The position numbers were made by a program, and so were the translations under genes. DNA of 12,240 nt, taken from the NCBI GenBank assembly GCA_017998575.1, contig JAGOCV010000101.1, positions 1 through 12,240 on the forward strand. Direction: 5' to 3'. The stretch comes from Burkholderiaceae bacterium (GTDB taxonomy: Bacteria; Pseudomonadota; Gammaproteobacteria; Burkholderiales; Burkholderiaceae). A model generated the notes under the pieces. That model was not told where the DNA came from. It ran no database searches and saw only the letters and a program-made list of their open reading frames with translations. This document shows positions 8,156 through 12,240 of the stretch, one piece after another. The stretch's first letter is position 1. Each line of letters begins with the position of its first letter.

Positions 8156-9511
8156 ATGAATACGTCGCAACCGGCCGCATCGGCCAACCCTTCCTCCAGC
8201 GCCCGCCGCCAGGGCCTCACGCTCGTGGCCGCCGTGGTCGCCGTCGTCGGCATCGCCTGGGGCTTCTACGAATGGCGTGTGGCCAGCCACTACGAAGGCA
8301 CCGACAACGCCTACGTGCAGGGCAACGTCATCCAGATCACGCCGCAGGTCGGCGGCACGGTGATGGCCATCCTGGCCGACGACACCGACTTCGTGAAAGC
8401 CGGCCAGCCGCTGGTGAAGCTCGACCCCGCCGATGCGCGCATCGCGCTCGACCAGGCCGAGGCCGCGCTCGCGCAGACGGTGCGCCAGGTGCGCACGCTC
8501 TACGCCAACAACGGATCGCTCTCGGCCCAGGTGTCGCTGCGCGAGGCCGACGTGACCAAGACGCAGAGCGATGTCGCCCGCGCCCGCAGCGAAGTGGCGC
8601 GTGCGCGCGACGACCTCGCGCGTCGCGAAGCGCTGGGCGGCAATGGCGCCGTGTCGGGCGAAGAGCTCAACCACGCACGCACGCAACTGGCCAATGCGCA
8701 GAGCGCTCTGGCCGCGGCCGAGGCCGGCGTCACCGCCTCGCAGGCCGGCGTGCGCGCCGCGCAGGAGCAACTGGCCAGCAACCAGGCCATGACCGAAGGC
8801 ACGACGGTCGAGCAACACCCCAGCGTGCTGGCCGCGTCGGCCAAGGTGCGCGAGGCGTGGCTGGCGTCGCAGCGCGCGGCACTGCCCGCGCCGGTGGATG
8901 GTTACGTCGCCCGCCGCACGGCCCAGCTGGGCCAGCGCGTGGCCGCCGGCACGCCGCTGATGTCGGTGGTACCGCTGTCGCAGGTGTGGGTCGATGCCAA
9001 CTTCAAGGAAAACCAGCTGCGCAGCATCCGCCTGGGTCAGCCCGCGAAGCTCACCGCCGACGTCTATGGCCGCAAGGTCGAATACACCGGCCGCGTGGCC
9101 GGCCTCGGCGTGGGCACGGGTTCGGCCTTCGCGCTGTTGCCCGCGCAGAACGCCACCGGCAACTGGATCAAGGTGGTGCAGCGCGTGCCGGTGCGCATCG
9201 CGCTCGATGCCGCCGAGGTGGCCGCGCATCCGCTGCGCGTGGGCCTGTCGATGGACGTCGAAGTGGATGTGAGCGACACCAGCGGCAAGACGCTGGCCGA
9301 TGCCCCGCGCGACGCACCCGCCGCGCACACCGAGGTGTACGCCCAGGCCGACGCCGGCGCCGACGCCGAAGTGCGCCGCATCATCACGGCCAACCTGGGC
9401 CGCGCGCCGCAGGCGGCCGCTGCCGCGAAGGCTGCCACGCCGCACAAGGCCGACACGTCCACGCTGGCGCAGCGCCCGGCCGTGCACGCACAGGCCGCCA
9501 CGACGAACTGA
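8156..9511 (+). CDS. emrA: HlyD/EmrA-type periplasmic adaptor of the efflux pump
   Basis: Membrane-fusion protein linking the inner-membrane DHA2 pump to the outer-membrane channel; 451 aa. One N-terminal membrane anchor (about residues 20-37) is followed by the EmrA hallmark EGTDNAYVQGNVIQITPQVGG (starting ~46), an Ala/Gln-rich coiled-coil hairpin (~97-220), the second lipoyl half (APVDGYVARRTAQLGQRVAAG) and a beta-barrel region (VWVDANFKENQLRSIRLGQP). Beyond about residue 371 there is an unusual ~80-residue Ala-rich, low-complexity tail. The gene is 41 nt downstream of the OMF stop. ATG 8156 has only a weak GAGAA 8-12 nt upstream. An in-frame ATG at 8114, overlapping the OMF stop as TGATG, would add 14 basic residues and is a possible coupled start. 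The emrA symbol denotes the family; strict orthology was not tested. Confidence 0.93.
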   Translation: MNTSQPAASANPSSSARRQGLTLVAAVVAVVGIAWGFYEWRVASHYEGTDNAYVQGNVIQITPQVGGTVMAILADDTDFVKAGQPLVKLDPADARIALDQAEAALAQTVRQVRTLYANNGSLSAQVSLREADVTKTQSDVARARSEVARARDDLARREALGGNGAVSGEELNHARTQLANAQSALAAAEAGVTASQAGVRAAQEQLASNQAMTEGTTVEQHPSVLAASAKVREAWLASQRAALPAPVDGYVARRTAQLGQRVAAGTPLMSVVPLSQVWVDANFKENQLRSIRLGQPAKLTADVYGRKVEYTGRVAGLGVGTGSAFALLPAQNATGNWIKVVQRVPVRIALDAAEVAAHPLRVGLSMDVEVDVSDTSGKTLADAPRDAPAAHTEVYAQADAGADAEVRRIITANLGRAPQAAAAAKAATPHKADTSTLAQRPAVHAQAATTN

Positions 9512-9518
9512 CCGCAGG

Positions 9519-9543
9519 GGCACGCGGCCCCGCGCTGCGTGCC
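9519..9543 (+). other. Inverted repeat in the emrA-emrB gap
   Basis: GGCACGC (9519-9525) and GCGTGCC (9537-9543) form a perfect 7-bp stem with an 11-nt GC-rich loop, ending 7 nt before ATG 9551. It occupies the place of a ribosome binding site, and none is visible for emrB. It may tune translation or mRNA stability of the pump. No T run follows, so it is not an intrinsic terminator. Confidence 0.4.
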
Positions 9544-9550
9544 ACATCGC

Positions 9551-11116
9551 ATGTCGACTTCTCCGGCCCAACATCTACCGCCCGCGCCGCTCACCGGCGC
9601 GGCCCGCACCTGGGGCACGATCGCGCTCTCGGCCGCGGTGTTCATGAACGTGCTCGACACGTCCATCGCCAACGTCTCGCTGCCCGCCATCGCGGGCGAC
9701 CTGGGCGTCAGCCCCAACCAGGGCACCTGGGTCATCACCAGCTTCGCGGTGGCCAATGCCATCGCCGTGCCGCTCACGGGCTGGCTGTCGCAGCGCTTTG
9801 GCCAGGTGCGCCTGTTCGTGGCCAGCGTGATCCTGTTCGTGATCTCGTCGTGGCTGTGCGGCTTCGCGCCCAACATGCCGATGCTGATCGCCTTCCGCGC
9901 GCTGCAGGGTTTTGTCGCCGGGCCGATGATTCCGCTGTCGCAGACGCTGCTGCTGTCGAGCTATCCCCGTGCGATGGCAGGCACCGCGATGGCGATGTGG
10001 GCCATGACCACGCTGGTGGCACCCGTCACCGGGCCGCTGCTGGGCGGCTGGATCACCGACAACATTTCGTGGCCGTGGATCTTCTACATCAACGTGCCCG
10101 TCGGCATCTTCGCGGCGCTGGCCACCATCGGCATCTACCGCAAGCGCGAGAGCCAGATCCAGCGCCTGCCCATCGACACCGTGGGCCTGGTGCTGCTGGT
10201 GACGTGGATCGCCGCGCTGCAGCTCACGCTCGACCTGGGCAAGGAGCACGACTGGTTCCACTCGCCTCTGATCGTGGGCCTGGCCGCGCTGGCCGTGGTG
10301 GGCTTCGCGTTCTTCCTGGTCTGGGAGCTGACCGACCGGCATCCGGTGGTCGACCTGCGCCTGTTCATGCGGCGCAACTTCTGGGCCGGCACGCTCACCA
10401 CGTCGGTGGGCTATGCGCTGTTCTTCGGCAACCTGGTGCTGCTGCCGCTGTGGCTGCAGCAGTTCATGGGCTACACGGCCACCGAGGCCGGGATGATCAT
10501 GGCGCCCGTGGGGCTGCTGGCCATCGTGTTCTCGCCGGTGGTCGGCAAGAACATCACCAAGGTCGATCCACGCAAGTTCGCCAGTTTCTCGTTCATGGTG
10601 TTCGCGCTGGTGCTGTGGCTGCGCTCGCGCTTCAACACGCAGGCCGACTTCGTCACGCTCATGGTGCCCACCATCATCCAGGGCCTGGCGCTGGCGTTCT
10701 TCTTCATCCCGCTGGTGACCCTCACGCTCTCGGGCATCGAGCCCGCGCGCATTCCGGCGGCCGCGGGCCTATCGAACTTCGTGCGCATCACGGCCGGCGC
10801 GCTGGGCACCTCGGTCAGCACCACGGTGTGGGAAAGCCGCGCGGCCATGTACCACTCGCAGCTGGCCGAGTCGGTGAACCTTGGCAACACGGCCGCCACG
10901 GGCGCCTTGCAAGGCCTGGGCAGCGCGGGCCTCATACAGGAGCAGGCGCTGGCGCAGATCAACCGGCTGGTGGATCAGCAGGCTTTCATGCTGGCGGCCA
11001 ACGACATCTTCCTGGTGTCGGCCGTGATCTTCGTGCTGATGGTGCCGCTGGTGTGGCTGGCTCGGCCGGTGAAGGCGGGCGCCGGCGCCGCCGACGCGGC
11101 GGCGGGGGCGCATTGA
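9551..11116 (+). CDS. emrB: DHA2 family multidrug efflux MFS permease, EmrB-type
   Basis: Proton-driven 14-helix drug exporter of the inner membrane, 521 aa, partner of the preceding adaptor and channel. DHA2 signatures are present: motif D1 LDTSIANVSLP (residues 35-45), motif A-like GWLSQRFGQVRLF between TM2 and TM3, RALQGFVAGPMIPLSQTLLL in TM4, and the antiporter motif C APVTGPLLGGW (157-167), followed by ISWPWIFYINVPVG, typical of EmrB. ATG 9551 is preferred. A GTG at 9539 would add MPHR but falls inside an inverted repeat, and neither start has a clear ribosome binding site, so coupling to emrA is weak or structure-dependent. The substrate is unknown; EmrB pumps of E. coli export hydrophobic uncouplers and some antibiotics. 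It is the last gene of the efflux operon. Confidence 0.95.
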   Translation: MSTSPAQHLPPAPLTGAARTWGTIALSAAVFMNVLDTSIANVSLPAIAGDLGVSPNQGTWVITSFAVANAIAVPLTGWLSQRFGQVRLFVASVILFVISSWLCGFAPNMPMLIAFRALQGFVAGPMIPLSQTLLLSSYPRAMAGTAMAMWAMTTLVAPVTGPLLGGWITDNISWPWIFYINVPVGIFAALATIGIYRKRESQIQRLPIDTVGLVLLVTWIAALQLTLDLGKEHDWFHSPLIVGLAALAVVGFAFFLVWELTDRHPVVDLRLFMRRNFWAGTLTTSVGYALFFGNLVLLPLWLQQFMGYTATEAGMIMAPVGLLAIVFSPVVGKNITKVDPRKFASFSFMVFALVLWLRSRFNTQADFVTLMVPTIIQGLALAFFFIPLVTLTLSGIEPARIPAAAGLSNFVRITAGALGTSVSTTVWESRAAMYHSQLAESVNLGNTAATGALQGLGSAGLIQEQALAQINRLVDQQAFMLAANDIFLVSAVIFVLMVPLVWLARPVKAGAGAADAAAGAH

Positions 11117-11172
11117 TCACACGGGTCCGCGGCGGGGCGCGCCACCGGCGTGCGGCCCCGGGCCCGAGCGGC

Positions 11173-11178
11173 GACAAT
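11173..11178 (+). promoter_or_regulatory. Possible -10 box of the DUF6172 gene
   Basis: GACAAT (four of six matches to TATAAT) ends 5 nt before ATG 11184. There is no ribosome binding site between, and upstream DNA is almost pure G and C with no good -35. Weak on its own; it is listed because marR and DUF1178 show the same layout. Confidence 0.3.
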
Positions 11179-11183
11179 CACCC

Positions 11184-11528
11184 ATGCGCAAGACTTTCCC
11201 CCTCGCCGTAGAAGGCAAGCACCCCGACCGCCTGCTCGACGCGACCAAGCACGACATCCGCAAATACCTGGCGCGCGAGCGCCGCCGCACGCTGCCCGAG
11301 GGCATGGACTACTGGGACTTCGATTGCCGCTTCGGCTCCACGAAGGAAACCGCCGAACCCGCGCACGTGGCCAGCCTGATCGAACGCGTCGATGCGGCGG
11401 CCAAGGCGGGCGAGCCGCAGTTCTACGTGGAGATCCTCGCGCGGGCGGCCAGGCGCGGCCCCAAGGGCCCGAGCCGTGTGCAGCGCGACGAGCCATCGGA
11501 TCACGGCGACAGCGACGAAGCCGCCTGA
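11184..11528 (+). CDS. DUF6172 family protein
   Basis: A 114-aa, probably cytoplasmic protein of unknown function. The N-terminal two thirds, MRKTFPLAVEGKHPDRLLDA then KHDIRKYLARERRRTLPEGMDYWDFDCRFG, are rich in conserved-looking basic and aromatic residues and match my recollection of DUF6172. An amphipathic helix (HVASLIERVDAAAKAGEPQFYVEILARAARR) follows, and the C-terminal ~20 residues are polar and probably disordered. The RERRR cluster would suit nucleic-acid binding, but that is a guess. It starts 67 nt after emrB on the same strand with a -10-like box next to the ATG, so it probably is its own unit rather than part of the efflux operon. It converges on the helicase gene with a 35-nt gap. 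Confidence 0.82.
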   Translation: MRKTFPLAVEGKHPDRLLDATKHDIRKYLARERRRTLPEGMDYWDFDCRFGSTKETAEPAHVASLIERVDAAAKAGEPQFYVEILARAARRGPKGPSRVQRDEPSDHGDSDEAA

Positions 11529-11542
11529 GGCGGATCGACTGA

Positions 11543-11564
11543 CCGCGCGCCGCGCGGCGGGTTT
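11543..11564. terminator. Hairpin between the convergent DUF6172 and helicase genes
   Basis: CCGCGCG (11543-11549) and CGCGCGG (11551-11557) form a perfect inverted repeat around one base, effectively a 5-6 bp stem with a small loop. On the plus strand CGGGTTT follows, a very short T run. It is placed where both genes would need to end. A weak bidirectional terminator is plausible; chance is possible in GC-rich DNA. Confidence 0.35.
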
Positions 11565-12240
11565 CACCGGGCTCGGGGTGGGCGCGGGCGGACGTCGGCC
11601 ACGCGGGCTGCGCCGGCCTCGTCGCCCATCGATTCGCCGGCAGGCGCGCCAGCCGCCGCCGCAGCGCGCGCCTTGTCCTTCTTGCTCGGGCGCTTGCCCT
11701 TGATGCCGCCCGTGCCGGCTGCCAGGACAGCGGCTTCGGCGGCCTGCACGGCTGCCGGATCGGGCGCGAATCCGTCGATCACCTCGCGCGCCACGCGCAG
11801 CCCCTGGCGCCTCTCGATCAGGCGGAAGTGCGGCTCGGCCGCGGGTGGCACCAGGCTCACGGCCAGGCCGCTTTCGCCGGCGCGGCCGGTGCGGCCGATG
11901 CGGTGCACGTAGTCGACCGTGGAGCGCGGAAGGTCGTAGTTGATGACCACGGCCAGCTTCGCGATGTCGATGCCGCGCGCCGCCAGGTCGGTGGTCACCA
12001 GCACGTCCCATTGCTCGTTGCGCAGCTCGGCCAGGCGTTGCTTGCGTGCGCCCTGACTGAGTCCGCCGTGAAAGGGCGCCGCCATGACGCCGCGGCTGTA
12101 GAGCTTCCAGGCCACGTGGTCGGCCGTGTGCTGCGAGGCGACGAACACCAGCACCTGGGTCCAGCCCTCTTCGGTGAGCAGGCGGCGCAGCAATTCGGTG
12201 CGGCGGCGTTCGTCGACGACGATGGCGCGCTGCGCGATGT
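11564..12240 (-). CDS. DEAD-box ATP-dependent RNA helicase, C-terminal part (N-terminus beyond window)
   Basis: The window holds the last 224 residues of an RNA helicase, ending at TGA (11566-11564); the frame remains open to the right edge. Present are the second RecA-like domain with motif IV (VLVFVASQ), the HGG turn (APFHGGLSQGARKQRL), motif V (VLVTTDLAARGIDIA) and motif VI (YVHRIGRTGRAG), which contacts ATP through its arginines. The Q motif, Walker A and DEAD box themselves lie outside, so DEAD-box membership is inferred from motifs IV-VI. After the core comes a ~75-residue low-complexity tail with a basic patch (KGKRPSKKDKARAAAAA) and a Pro/Arg-rich end, as in RhlE-like proteins, where tails bind RNA. 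A role in ribosome assembly or RNA decay is likely. The TTG at 12193 is not a real start. Confidence 0.93.
   Translation of the reverse strand, partial: IAQRAIVVDERRRTELLRRLLTEEGWTQVLVFVASQHTADHVAWKLYSRGVMAAPFHGGLSQGARKQRLAELRNEQWDVLVTTDLAARGIDIAKLAVVINYDLPRSTVDYVHRIGRTGRAGESGLAVSLVPPAAEPHFRLIERRQGLRVAREVIDGFAPDPAAVQAAEAAVLAAGTGGIKGKRPSKKDKARAAAAAGAPAGESMGDEAGAARVADVRPRPPRAR

Noticed and set aside
6717..8180. 487-codon minus-strand frame antisense to the OMF gene, and similar antisense frames opposite emrA (7928-9574)
   Set aside because: Arg/Gly/His-rich mirror translations of real genes with no start signals or domains.
11101..11183. Terminator for the efflux operon between emrB and DUF6172
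   Set aside because: GGGGC/GCCCC and CGCC/GGCG arms can pair around 11133-11158, but no T run follows and the DNA is almost all G and C, so I cannot tell it from chance. Rho-dependent ending is equally likely.
8029..11211. A 1060-codon plus-strand open frame spanning the end of the OMF gene, emrA, emrB and the DUF6172 promoter
   Set aside because: Composition is Arg/Gly/Ala/His-rich with no domain, and three well-recognised genes use the other frames. It is a shadow caused by scarce stop codons in very GC-rich DNA.

Overview
This is a very GC-rich window from what looks like a betaproteobacterium of the Comamonadaceae (Burkholderiales; the Acidovorax/Variovorax/Hydrogenophaga neighbourhood). 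The assignment rests on the gene order at the end of the nuo operon (nuoM, nuoN, a DUF2818 membrane protein, a Nudix hydrolase, DUF1178), on the DUF6172 gene, and on codon use so GC-rich that long false frames stay open on both strands. It is an inference from content; no search was run.

Layout. (1) 1-4160, plus strand: the 3' end of the complex I operon. nuoM is cut by the window edge and nuoN is complete. They are followed by a 103-aa three-helix DUF2818 protein, an ADP-ribose-pyrophosphatase-type Nudix hydrolase overlapping it by 8 nt, and a DUF1178 zinc-ribbon-like protein that may have its own promoter. (2) 4191-5981, minus strand: a fused-domain ABC exporter (MsbA/LmrA type) with every nucleotide-binding motif intact. 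(3) 5982-6058: a 77-nt divergent control region. It holds a strong sigma70 promoter (TTGACA, 17 bp, TATATT) and three operator-like units at exact 15-bp spacing, one of which is the perfect palindrome TTGCCTAGGCAA. (4) 6059-11116, plus strand: marR, then a complete tripartite drug-efflux operon made of a NodT-type outer-membrane lipoprotein, an EmrA-type adaptor and an EmrB-type DHA2 pump. (5) 11184-11528: a small DUF6172 gene. (6) 11564 to the right edge, minus strand: the C-terminal part of a DEAD-box RNA helicase.

How it fits together. The MarR protein probably binds the operator array. It would then repress its own gene and the efflux operon behind it, and may also control the divergent ABC exporter, so two multidrug exporters could sit under one ligand-sensing switch. 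The marR/efflux junction is elaborate: the OMF start codon overlaps the marR stop, and a textbook intrinsic terminator (9-bp stem, UGCG loop, five U) lies inside the first 21 codons of the OMF gene. That arrangement could separate low-level marR transcription from full efflux-operon expression.

A second theme is start-site architecture. The genes that open transcription units (marR, ABC exporter, DUF6172, and perhaps DUF1178) have no Shine-Dalgarno sequence and have a -10-like hexamer 5-7 nt before the ATG, which suggests leaderless or near-leaderless mRNAs. Internal genes such as nuoN and the OMF have recognisable ribosome binding sites. I found no tRNA, rRNA, CRISPR array, insertion sequence or prophage. 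Nothing here is clearly a new biological system. The regulatory region at 5982-6670 deserves the closest look.
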